Shown here piece by piece: positions 36,666 to 44,763 of a DNA stretch of 64,000 nucleotides (its first letter is position 1; each line of letters starts with the position of its first letter). Source of the stretch: Granulosicoccus antarcticus IMCC3135 (GTDB lineage Bacteria > Pseudomonadota > Gammaproteobacteria > Granulosicoccales > Granulosicoccaceae); NCBI RefSeq assembly GCF_002215215.1, contig NZ_CP018632.1, forward strand, positions 186,501 to 250,500. Reading direction: 5' to 3'. The notes beneath the pieces were generated by a model, which had not been told where the DNA came from, did no database searches, and saw only the letters and a list, made by a program, of their open reading frames with translations. A program made the translations under genes and the position numbers.

Positions 36666-37003
36666 TATAGAAAATAGCCGCTTCTTGGTTATGGTTAACG
36701 ATATTCGAGTAAACATATAAGGCAAACCAACACGGCGGGTAACAGTGCTTCTATTCGATCGCATATACGCCGACAATTCACCTGTGAGGCCGTTGCTCGC
36801 GCCGCAAACCGCCCAGCTGAATGGCTCTGAGCGATCAGGACAATACATCTGCATTATAAAAGAGCGATTCGTGAGCCGACATCGGACCCGTTCAACCCGG
36901 GATAAAGTCGCGGCTATGCGCTATTTATCCTTTTCGTTATCAAGCATAGATGAGCACTTTTGCTACTAAAGTGCTCAAGGAATGACTACCTAAGAGCGAA
37001 CAT
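36666..37003. other. Non-coding stretch with hairpin
   Basis: No supportable gene. A strong hairpin lies at 36951-36977. The attC expected downstream of the HdeA-like cassette was not found here. Confidence 0.35.
36951..36977. terminator. Stem-loop downstream of HdeA-like gene
   Basis: TGAGCACTTT and AAAGTGCTCA pair perfectly around a 7-nt loop. Position 27 bp after the stop of the minus-strand gene suits a terminator, but there is no T-run on that strand. Confidence 0.45.
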
Positions 37004-37345
37004 CTACCCATTTACTCCGCCCAGCCGTTTGTATACGGTGAAGGCGCCATCAATTAGACTTGACTTCGGATTGAGCCTGCAGTGCGAATCGATTTCGGTT
37101 TCGATTTGTCCCGGTTTAATCGACAACATGTTTTTCTGAAAACTGTTTGAGCCGTCGTGCTGTGATTGCGCAGACAAATATCCGTCTATCCAGAATTTCA
37201 TCGCTCTTTTTTCTTCAATGTTCGCAGTTGCAAACAAGCTACAAGTAACGAAGCCCAAGCTCAAAGCGGCCGCCTCCTGAGCGTTTCCCACTCCAGAGAC
37301 ACTGAATGCTAGCACTGCAACTTTTAAAATACTTTCAATTTTCAT
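37004..37345 (-). CDS. Periplasmic HdeA/HdeB-like small protein
   Basis: 113 aa with a Sec signal (hydrophobic residues 8-20, likely cut after GNA). The mature part has the pattern CSLFATANIEEKRAMKFWID-GYLSAQS...HCRLNPKSSLID: two Cys, Trp and GY as in HdeA-type acid-stress chaperones and related small periplasmic proteins. The match is by pattern only. AT-rich and minus strand; attC site 2 lies upstream, as expected for the next cassette's boundary. Likely a cassette gene. Confidence 0.65.
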   Translation of the reverse strand: MKIESILKVAVLAFSVSGVGNAQEAAALSLGFVTCSLFATANIEEKRAMKFWIDGYLSAQSQHDGSNSFQKNMLSIKPGQIETEIDSHCRLNPKSSLIDGAFTVYKRLGGVNG

Positions 37346-37579
37346 TGTTCAATTCTTTACGTGCATGAAATAGGCTGGCGGACCTTTATCCTTGTAGTTG
37401 CTTTTATTATTTCTTCGTAGGTTCGCCATGATTTTATATTTTGAACTGATAGGCAATAAAAACTTGCTCTTATTATAAGCGTTATTTACGAGTGAGAAAT
37501 GGGCAACAAACATTTTTACTTCTTTAAGGCTACTGTTGGCTTTGGTATCTTTCGATCATGATTAAATTTTGCATTGTAA

Positions 37580-37669
37580 ACCGAACAGCCGCAATATACT
37601 AAACTTGAGGTCGACACGCTGAAGCAGTAGCGCAGGCGTGGCAGGGTCAAGTTACAGCCTCATTGCTTT
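37580..37669 (-). other. attC recombination site 2, split by group IIC intron
   Basis: CCGAACAGCCGCAATATACT then AAACTTGAGG, and at the right GGGTCAAGTTACAGCCTCAT followed by TGCTTT, match site 3 (48338) over the whole length. The intron starts at the place where the right GTT box is expected. Orientation minus, by the extra bases in the right arm. Confidence 0.72.
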
Positions 37670-38190
37670 GTGTACGCCCAGCATGGGCATGAACTAATGA
37701 GGTGAAAGTCCTCTGTAGGAAGATCACCATCCCGTGATTCCAGCTATGGAGTCATTAGATGATAACTACTAGCGAATGGCAAGGGCCAATCCGTGAGGAA
37801 CGGTCTGAAGGGAGCCGCTAGCAAACCTGTGAGCTGATGAACAAGAACATCATATGAGGCGTAGGCAGAAGGCGAGTCAGCACAAGATGACGAAGCCAGG
37901 TGATCTGATGGCCACCGTAAATGATGCAGTTGTGCAGGGAAAGTTCATGTTCTTATCTGGGGAGATCTGTTTGACGTGCGATCGGCCCTTTTCCAGTGAG
38001 GCGCTGGATGACCAAGCCTTGGCTCTTTGGACTCCATCAGCCAAAGAGAGCGAATCGATGGACACCGATAGCGCCGATGCGGGCAACCGCACTGGTGATC
38101 AAACAGAAGTCAGCAGACGGCATAGTAGCCAAACGCTCACCGTAATGGGTGAGACACGGTGAAGACGGAAGGCCGCCCCGCCTGAACATA

Positions 38191-38526
38191 GTGAATAAAG
38201 GAGGAGCCCTGACAGACTTGAGCACACGAACACCGTCCGGTGATGGCGTGACTCAGCGTCCTGTCACGAAGCCAGCCTTTGGTGACGATCTACTTGAACG
38301 CATTCTGGACTCTGATAATCTACGCAGAGCCTGGAACCGTGTTCGAGCCAATAAGGGAGCTGCAGGTGTCGATGGCATGTCCATTGATGAGTTTCCTGGC
38401 TGGGCAAAAGCCGGGCACTGGAAACGTGTTGTCAACGAACTGGAAACAGGTCGTTACCAGCCCTCTCCGGTCCGACGGGTTGAGATCGACAAGCCTGACG
38501 GCAGTAAGCGCCCGCTAGGTATTCCG
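38191..38526 (+). pseudogene. Intron reverse transcriptase, part 1 of 3
   Basis: Starts at GTG 38191 (the ATG of the intact copy). DLLERILDSDNLRRAWNRVR and NKGAAGVDGMSIDEFPG, then GSKRPLGIP form RT domain 0-1. The frame enters the first recombinase element right after GIP and stops at 38550. Confidence 0.9.
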
Positions 38527-38563
38527 ACGGTCCACGCGAACTACACCTGATACCAATTCCAGT

Positions 38564-38827
38564 TTGGGATGTGTCACGGTAACTCATCCCTTCCATCCAT
38601 TGACCCAGCAACGTTTTGATGTCCTGAAGCGCCGTCGCGTATCGGGCGTGGAGACGTTGATTATTCGTCACCCTGAGCGCGGCACTCTGGCCGTTGCGCA
38701 AGAGTGGACAGACTGGGAGCCGCTAAGCGAATTAGCCTCACCGGGTGTGATCCTGGAGTTTGATTCGCTGCTGACTCTTGCCACGCTGGTACGTCAACTG
38801 ACCGAGTCCGACGGAGTTGACGAATGA
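38564..38827 (+). CDS. DUF5372-like small protein of recombinase element
   Basis: 87 aa from a TTG. THPFHPLTQQRFDVLKRRR at the start and ILEFDSLLTLATLVRQL at the end are characteristic of a small conserved protein encoded ahead of large serine recombinases. Role unknown, perhaps a recombination directionality or DNA-binding factor. Confidence 0.7.
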   Translation: MGCVTVTHPFHPLTQQRFDVLKRRRVSGVETLIIRHPERGTLAVAQEWTDWEPLSELASPGVILEFDSLLTLATLVRQLTESDGVDE

Positions 38828-38875
38828 TTTCATGTAGACTATTATCTGGGCAGTCATATACGTGGTCCGACAACT

Positions 38876-39208
38876 ATGCAGGATATTTCGACCACTCAAC
38901 TCAGGCGCCGGCGCAAGCAACTGTTACGCAAAATCCCACCGTTGGATACTGTTCTACGTGGCTCGCTGATCGAACGCTACAAACGTTGCGGCAAACCAAA
39001 CTGCAAGTGCGCTACTGGCCAGGGACACGGCCCGAAGTACTACTTGTCGATCAGCCGCACGGGGGCACGCCCCGCCATGGATTACGTCCCACAAGACACT
39101 CAGCCGCAAGTGGCCGAGTATCTTGCCAACTATCGCGAGATCCGCGACAGGCTCGATCAATTGTGCGCGATCAATCAGGAGTTGTTGCGCCGTCGGGAAC
39201 GGTTTTAG
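38876..39208 (+). CDS. DUF6788-like small protein of recombinase element
   Basis: 110 aa. RRRRKQLLRKIPPLDTVLRG, then IERYKRCGKPNCKCATGQGH and GPKYYLSIS: a Cys pair motif CGKPNCKC seen in this family, possibly metal or DNA binding, and a coiled C-terminal part (REIRDRLDQLCAINQELLRR). Second gene of the three-gene element; accessory role inferred from constant neighbourhood. Confidence 0.7.
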   Translation: MQDISTTQLRRRRKQLLRKIPPLDTVLRGSLIERYKRCGKPNCKCATGQGHGPKYYLSISRTGARPAMDYVPQDTQPQVAEYLANYREIRDRLDQLCAINQELLRRRERF

Positions 39209-39347
39209 GTGCTGGCGGTGAGTGCCTCATCTACCACGCTCACCGCCACCTTCGATACCACTGCCGCCGCAACACTGATGGCCAACATGCTAGAGGCCTG
39301 GTTGCGCGAGCCCATCGATTCCTGCCGCCCTGTGGAGGAGTGTACCG

Positions 39348-41411
39348 ATGAGCACGAAGTTGACAGAACAGCATCTTCAGCGACAGGCGTACGTGTACGT
39401 GCGTCAATCGACGATGGGCCAAGTGAGATGGCATCAGGAGAGCACGGAGCGCCAGTATGCTCTGCGCGACAAAGCGATTGGAATGGGTTGGACGACAGAA
39501 CAGATAGTGACACTGGACGGGGATCTGGGTGTGTCGGGAGCACAGACCACAGGTCGCAACGATTTCAAACGACTGGTGGCGGATGTGTCAATGGGGGACG
39601 TGGGAGCGGTGTTCGCTCTGGAGGCGTCGCGGTTGGCCCGCTCAAGTCTGGAGTGGCATCGATTGATCGAACTGTGTGCAATGACGCAGACGGCGGTTAT
39701 CGACGAAGACGGTTGCTACGACCCGGGAGATTTCAACGATGCGTTGTTACTGGGGATGAAGGGAACGTTGGCACAGGCAGAATTGCATTTTCTGCGCGCG
39801 CGCCTCCAGGGTGGCAAACTGAACAAGGCCAGAAAGGGTGAGTTGAGGTTTCCGTTGCCGGTGGGTTTGTGCTTTGACGATCAGGATCGAACGGTACTCG
39901 ACCCAGATGATGAGGTGCGAGGCGCGGTACACATGGTGTTCTCGTTGTTCAACGAGGTTGGTACTGCCTATGGCGTGGTCCATCGTTTTGGTGACAAGGG
40001 GTTAAAATTCCCCAAGCGTTCATACGGCGGCGCATGGGACGGCAAGCTGATCTGGGGGCCGCTGTGTGAGTCTCGCGTCCTATCAATTCTATCGAACCCC
40101 ACTTATGCTGGTGCCTACGTATACGGACGCTATCAGTCCAAAAAGCAGGTTGATGCCAATGGTGAGATTCAAACCCGGTCCTGCGAAGTACCCATGGAGT
40201 CATGGCGCGTCAATTTACGCGATCATCATGAGGGCTATGTTAGCTGGGATGAATACCTGCAGAATCGAGAGCGATTGGATAGGAATCGAACCAACAGTGA
40301 GCAGACATTGTTGAGCGGTGCGGCACGAGAAGGCCTGGCTATGCTGCAGGGCTTGCTACTGTGTGGTTGTTGCGGCCGTAAACTCACCGTTCGCTACAAA
40401 GGCAACGGCGGCATCTATCCGCTCTATGAATGCAACTGGCGCCGACGAGAAGGTGTTGCAACAAAGTCTTGTATGTTTGTTCAGGCAAACGTTCTGGACC
40501 CGGTGGTCTGTGAAGCGGTGTTGGCAGCGATGATTCCTGCACAAGTGGAACTGGCTGTGGAATCGGTGCGTCAACTGCAAGAGCGCGACCAGTCGGTGGG
40601 GCAACAATGGCAGCGAAGAATCGAACGTGCTGGCTATGAAGCACAGCTGGCACAACGGCGTTACGAGGAAGTGGACCCGTCGAACCGTCTGGTTGCATCG
40701 ACGCTAGAGCAGCGCTGGAACAATGCACTGGAGGAGTTGCAAAAACTCGAAGAACAGTACGCGCAGTTCCACTCAAAAGAGGCGTGCATTGTCAGTGATG
40801 AACAGCGCCAGATGGTGTTGGCCTTAGCAAAGGATCTGCCGCGTTTATGGAATGCGAAAACAACCTCGTCTAAAGATAAAAAGCGTATGTTGAGGCTTTT
40901 GATTAAGGACATCACCGTCGAAAAACGACGGGAAGAGCGCCAAGCGATTCTGCACGTACGTTGGCAAGGTGGTGCGACGAATGACATCGTCGTGCAGCTG
41001 CCAGCGCCTATCGCTGAGCAGCTACGTTATCCAGCCGAGATGGTTGAAAAAATCAGAGCGTTAGCCTGCACGATGAGGGACAAAGACATTGTCGCTGAAC
41101 TCAATGCACAAGGACTGCGAAGCCCAAAAGGCAAGAAGTTCACGGCACCCATGATCTCGTGGGTTCGTTACCGACATCGGATTCCCTGCGCTGATCTAAA
41201 ACGATCTAATGAGCTAACCGTCAACGAGGTAATGGTACGCTTCGGTATCAGCCGCAACGTCGTCTACTACTGGATAGAGTGCGATGTTGTTGAGGCTCGA
41301 CAACTTGAACACGGAACGCCTTACTGGATCACGCTCACACGAAGCAAAGAAAAGGAGCTCGAAGACTGGGTGAGAAACTCAACCCGAATAGATACCCCGG
41401 TCAATCCCTAA
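39348..41411 (+). CDS. Large serine recombinase (resolvase/invertase type)
   Basis: 687 aa. The N-terminal resolvase domain starts QAYVYVRQSTMGQVRWHQES, where the Ser in VRQST is the nucleophile, and contains FALEASRLARSSLEWHRL with the active-site Arg. A Recombinase domain (about residues 180-290, RVLSILSNPTYAGAYVYGRY) and a zinc-ribbon (LLLCGCCGRKLTVRY, YECNWRRREG) follow; a coiled segment and a C-terminal helix-turn-helix (VNEVMVRFGISRNVVYYWIE) end it. It would catalyse integration and excision of the 2.9-kb element. Complete and apparently intact. Confidence 0.92.
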   Translation: MSTKLTEQHLQRQAYVYVRQSTMGQVRWHQESTERQYALRDKAIGMGWTTEQIVTLDGDLGVSGAQTTGRNDFKRLVADVSMGDVGAVFALEASRLARSSLEWHRLIELCAMTQTAVIDEDGCYDPGDFNDALLLGMKGTLAQAELHFLRARLQGGKLNKARKGELRFPLPVGLCFDDQDRTVLDPDDEVRGAVHMVFSLFNEVGTAYGVVHRFGDKGLKFPKRSYGGAWDGKLIWGPLCESRVLSILSNPTYAGAYVYGRYQSKKQVDANGEIQTRSCEVPMESWRVNLRDHHEGYVSWDEYLQNRERLDRNRTNSEQTLLSGAAREGLAMLQGLLLCGCCGRKLTVRYKGNGGIYPLYECNWRRREGVATKSCMFVQANVLDPVVCEAVLAAMIPAQVELAVESVRQLQERDQSVGQQWQRRIERAGYEAQLAQRRYEEVDPSNRLVASTLEQRWNNALEELQKLEEQYAQFHSKEACIVSDEQRQMVLALAKDLPRLWNAKTTSSKDKKRMLRLLIKDITVEKRREERQAILHVRWQGGATNDIVVQLPAPIAEQLRYPAEMVEKIRALACTMRDKDIVAELNAQGLRSPKGKKFTAPMISWVRYRHRIPCADLKRSNELTVNEVMVRFGISRNVVYYWIECDVVEARQLEHGTPYWITLTRSKEKELEDWVRNSTRIDTPVNP

Positions 41412-41450
41412 CGCCAACTGCACGAGGTGCATTATGAAACCACGGTCCCG

Positions 41451-41795
41451 AGTGTTTTAGATCGGATTATCCAGCAAGCTATTGCCCAGATACTAACGCC
41501 AGTGTTTGATCCAGACTTCTCTGAGAGTAGTTTTGGATTCAGACCAAGGCGCAGTGCGACACAAGCGGTTAAGCAGGTTCACTCCATCATCAAGGCGGGA
41601 CGTCGCATTGCTGTGGATGTGGATTTGTCCAAGTTCTTTGATCGGGTAAATCATGATCTGCTCATGTCACTTCTCGGAAGAAAGATTCGAGATAGACGTG
41701 TGTTACGATTGATCAAACTCTACCTGAGAGCTGGAGTTATCGATAACCAGCTCTATCAAGAGAGTCGAGACGGTGTTCCTCAGGGCGGCCCACTT
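41451..41795 (+). pseudogene. Intron reverse transcriptase, part 2 of 3
   Basis: SVLDRIIQQAIAQILTPVFD, SFGFRPRRSATQAVKQVHSI, VDVDLSKFFDRVNHDLLMSL and RDGVPQGGPL: RT motifs 1 to 4 without the YADD box. The frame enters the second recombinase element after GPL. Confidence 0.9.
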
Positions 41796-43466
41796 ACTCC
41801 CCTTACAACTGTGCATAAAATGGTCTCCTTTATCTGATTTCGTCTGTGGGCCACTGCTGACACTGTGTGATGGTGTTGGATCAATACGGAATATCACCAC
41901 CACTTCCTCCTTGTAGATCTCAACTCGTTTGACTAGTGCTCGGATGGTATCGCGTTTGGTGATGAAGTCCGTAGTCGATAGATTCACGTTGATGGTTTTA
42001 GCAAATTCCTCCAAGTGGTTGATAACCAGAAACAGCTCACGCTGTGCGGATTGGGACTGATCCCCTTGCTCGATTTGCTCTTCGATTTCCGTGATACGTG
42101 CCTTTATCTGTTTGATCTTGGGCTCAAAATCCTGTTGATCTATGACATCACTGGCATAGCTGTCAATCAGGCGTGACGCACCCTTTTTCAATTGTGCTTT
42201 CTGCTGTTTCAACGCCGTGATGTCGTGCCTCTCATGCTCCTTTTTCTCCAGAACATTCAAGCGCCGTTCGTACTCTTTTTTCAGCCTCTCAGGGTTCTCC
42301 AGTGCATTGATCACCTCGGCCCACACCAACTCATCCAGCGTCTGAGTTCGCACCTGGGAATTGTCACAAATTCTTTGACCACCAAAGCGATAGGCATCCG
42401 TTCCGATACAACGATAGTAGGCATATTGAAACTTTCCTTTAGCGGTTGATGGGCTGACTCTTTTGCCGTAGTAGGCGTAGTGACAATGCCCACATACCGT
42501 CAATCCTTGCAATAAATGTTTAGCCCCACGCTCTCCAACTCGTGCTCGCTTTCGGTTCTCGTCCAGTTGAGCTTGTACCGCCTCGTACAACGGCTGACTT
42601 ACGATCGGCGGAACAGGAATCTCGATCCAATCCTTACGTTGCACTCGGTGCGTTGAGTGCGGCTTCTTGGGTGTCTCGGCACTGTGCTTCTGGGGTCGTA
42701 CCCTCGGCATTAATGCACCGGCTTTGGTCTTTCCAAAAGCGGCTTTGCCCATGTACGCCGGATTCTGCAGCATGCTCCAGACAACACTACGATCCCAGTG
42801 GCTTTTTCCTGTTTTTGTAGGGATATTCGCTTCACCAAGACGCCGACATACCGTTCCAATACTGAATCTGTCGACCCCTATCCAGTTGAATATCTGACGT
42901 ACTGTTTTCGCCTGTTCAAGATCAATCACATACTGGGCAGGTTTACCGTCGAGTTGCTTACGTGTATAGCGATAGCCGTAGGGTGCTCCAGAGAGTACGT
43001 TAACGCTGCCCACACGAGCACGGTGAAGCTTCCCTCGACGATGACGTTCGATGATCTTGGCTCTCTCGTACTCGGCAAACATCCCTTGCATCTGCAACAA
43101 CATTTCCTCTTCGGGCGAGGTGCCAACCTTGTGGTTTAGAAAGTTGACGACAACGCCTGCGCTGGCAAACTCCTCCATGAGCAAAGCCTGGTGGGCATAC
43201 TTGCGCGAGAGGCGATCTGGGGAATGAATATACAGGTGATCAACGGCTCCGATAGAAATAGCATCACGCAACCTCTCCAATTCCGGACGGATCAGCGTAG
43301 CGCCACTCACTCCCGCATCACTGAAAACCATGTCATCGATTAGCTGCCCGCCATCGCTGACAATCCTCTCTTTCAGCGCCTGAATCTGGCTATCGATGGT
43401 GCAATCCTTGGCCTGCTTTGGCGATGAGACTCGTGCGTAGAGTGCGCAGATGTTTTGATGGCTCAT
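41703..43466 (-). CDS. Serine recombinase of element 2
   Basis: 587 aa as open. The resolvase domain begins ICALYARVSSPKQAKDCTID with the catalytic Ser in RVSS; YIHSPDRLSRKYAHQALLME carries the conserved Arg pair. A Recombinase domain (APYGYRYTRKQLDG to NPAYMGKAAFG) and a zinc ribbon (CGHCHYAYYGKR and YYRCIGTDAY, CDNSQ) follow, then a coiled-coil. The element ends at 41796, so the last 31 residues (from SKWAALRN) are supplied by antisense intron sequence; the proper stop seems to lie outside the element. Start ATG overlaps the upstream small gene as ATGA. Likely active enzyme. Confidence 0.9.
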   Translation of the reverse strand: MSHQNICALYARVSSPKQAKDCTIDSQIQALKERIVSDGGQLIDDMVFSDAGVSGATLIRPELERLRDAISIGAVDHLYIHSPDRLSRKYAHQALLMEEFASAGVVVNFLNHKVGTSPEEEMLLQMQGMFAEYERAKIIERHRRGKLHRARVGSVNVLSGAPYGYRYTRKQLDGKPAQYVIDLEQAKTVRQIFNWIGVDRFSIGTVCRRLGEANIPTKTGKSHWDRSVVWSMLQNPAYMGKAAFGKTKAGALMPRVRPQKHSAETPKKPHSTHRVQRKDWIEIPVPPIVSQPLYEAVQAQLDENRKRARVGERGAKHLLQGLTVCGHCHYAYYGKRVSPSTAKGKFQYAYYRCIGTDAYRFGGQRICDNSQVRTQTLDELVWAEVINALENPERLKKEYERRLNVLEKKEHERHDITALKQQKAQLKKGASRLIDSYASDVIDQQDFEPKIKQIKARITEIEEQIEQGDQSQSAQRELFLVINHLEEFAKTINVNLSTTDFITKRDTIRALVKRVEIYKEEVVVIFRIDPTPSHSVSSGPQTKSDKGDHFMHSCKGSKWAALRNTVSTLLIELVIDNSSSQVEFDQS

Positions 43467-43827
43467 TGCGGGCTCCTGGATGGCCTCAGAATGTCAGGAT
43501 CAGCTTGTTGGTCCGACTCGGCCTCATCAGTGTTGGGTGGTGTAGAGAGGCTCACAGCCACTGTGGGGCTGAATCTCTGGTAGGCCTGCTGCAAACAATC
43601 GTGGGAGAAGCGGTTGGGTTCGAACTCGACCCTAACAGTCAGCACCTGGCGTCGTTTGCGCTTGGTCATGACGTTGCCCCTGTAGTCCTGGAGATCGACG
43701 GATCAATGGCTACAAACAGCTCAATGTGCGCTTCTGTATTGCCTTTGAAATGACCGCTGAGACACGCTCTGCCAATGCGGATACCCCAGTGTACGCCGGT
43801 TTTTGCTCTTTTGTTGGTAGCGTACTT
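41796..43827 (-). mobile_element. Serine-recombinase mobile element 2 (2.0 kb)
   Basis: Set by comparison with the intact intron, where CCCACTTTCGCCG is continuous. Here CCCACTT ends at 41795 and ACTTTCGCCG resumes at 43824, leaving ACTT on both sides as the likely crossover core or short duplication. It encodes a recombinase and a small upstream gene on the minus strand and is unrelated in gene content to element 1, although both chose the RT gene. Confidence 0.85.
43463..43669 (-). CDS. Small basic protein upstream of recombinase 2
   Basis: 68 aa, start MTKRKRRQVLTVRVEFEPNR, with ATGA overlap to the recombinase gene, so cotranscribed and coupled. No family identified; size, position and coupling suggest an accessory factor of recombination. 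Confidence 0.6.
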   Translation of the reverse strand: MTKRKRRQVLTVRVEFEPNRFSHDCLQQAYQRFSPTVAVSLSTPPNTDEAESDQQADPDILRPSRSPQ

Positions 43828-44499
43828 TCGCCGTTATTGTCGAATGTCATGCTTGACCCTTTAGACAAGGAACTGGAAAGACGCGGCCATCAATTTACTC
43901 GCTACGCGGACGACTTTACTATTTTAGTCAGTAGTCAGCGTGCTGGCGAACGGGTGCTACACAGCATCAGCCAATTCTTGCAAAACCGTTTGAAACTGGT
44001 TGTGAATACAACTAAAAGCCGTGTCGTTAAAGCCAAAGATTGTCAGTTCCTGGGTTTCACTTTCGGGGCTGGCAGAATTCAATGGCACGCATCGTCCTTG
44101 CACAATTTCAAACGCGAGGTACGACGTCTAACGAACCGTAACTGGGGTGTATCAATGCGCTACCAGATATTCAGGCTCAGTCAGTATCTACGTGGCTGGG
44201 TAAACTATTTTGGTATTGCCAGCTGCTATAACCAGTGTGTCGAACTCGATCATTGGATTCGACGCCGTTTACGAATGGCCTACTGGCGGCAGTGGCGTTT
44301 ACCTCGTACCAAAATAGGAAAACTGCTAAAGCTGGGAGTGCAGATACAGACAGCGGTTGCGTGCGGTCGCACGAGTAAAGGACCTTGCCGTAGTTCCAAG
44401 ACCCCGGGCATTCAAGAGGCGTTATCTAACGCTTACTTGAAAGCTGAAGGCTTGTTCTCATTACGCCAAGGGTGGATCTCACCTCACCATTCAGTATGA
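43828..44499 (+). pseudogene. Intron reverse transcriptase, part 3 of 3
   Basis: SPLLSNVMLDPLDKELERRG, RYADDFTILVSSQRAG with the catalytic YADD, LGFTFGAGRIQWHASSLHNF and the maturase domain down to LFSLRQGWISPHHSV. The frame is intact to the natural stop. Without the two insertions the protein would differ from the copy at 48935 at only a few residues. Confidence 0.9.
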
Positions 44500-44763
44500 A
44501 ACGCCCTGTGCGGACCCGCATGCAAGGTGTTGTGGGGAGGGCTGGCTAAACACCAGCCCTTACCCGATTATGCATTTTCCCGGTTCCAGCTAGTGTCCAT
44601 CCGAAAACAGCCTGAGAGCCGCACAAACCGCCAATCCGGAACTCAGACTGCACTAAATTGGTCTCACCTATTACCGGAAGATAAGCGGTTTCGTGATTTT
44701 GGCGTGTTCCTACAAGCATGGCCCTTATTTCAGACACGACGAACCCTGAGCGTGCCCGCCCAT

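Larger units (their letters stand above)
38527..41450 (+). mobile_element. Serine-recombinase mobile element 1 (2.9 kb)
   Basis: Boundaries are set by comparison with the uninterrupted intron: ATTCCG before and AGTGTTTTAG after are contiguous in the other copy apart from substitutions. ACGGTCC occurs at both element edges (38527 and 41442) as a short direct repeat. It holds three genes in order: DUF5372-like, DUF6788-like and large serine recombinase, a set known from mobile units that insert by site-specific recombination. Confidence 0.8.
37670..44578 (+). mobile_element. Group IIC intron carrying two nested recombinase elements
   Basis: Starts GTGTACGCCC, ends with domain V (ACGCCCTGTGCGGACCCGCA) and domain VI hairpin GGGCTGG-ctaaaca-CCAGCCC, then TTACCCGAT. 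Without its two insertions (38527-41450 and 41796-43827) it would be about 1950 bp and almost identical to the intron at 48429-50356. It lies in attC site 2 on the strand opposite to cassette genes. The RT gene is broken twice, so the intron could move only with help from the intact copy. Confidence 0.88.

Noticed and set aside
37854-38162. 102-codon frame before the intron RT gene, also at 48613-48921
   Set aside because: It lies in the ribozyme part of the intron. Its conservation between copies is explained by the RNA being the same; the older 5' remnant at 32821 changes the frame's second half.
41427-41450. ATG 41434 and upstream codons as a separate gene start for the RT middle part
   Set aside because: These bases are the right edge of element 1; the RT part lacks both ends and is no independent gene.
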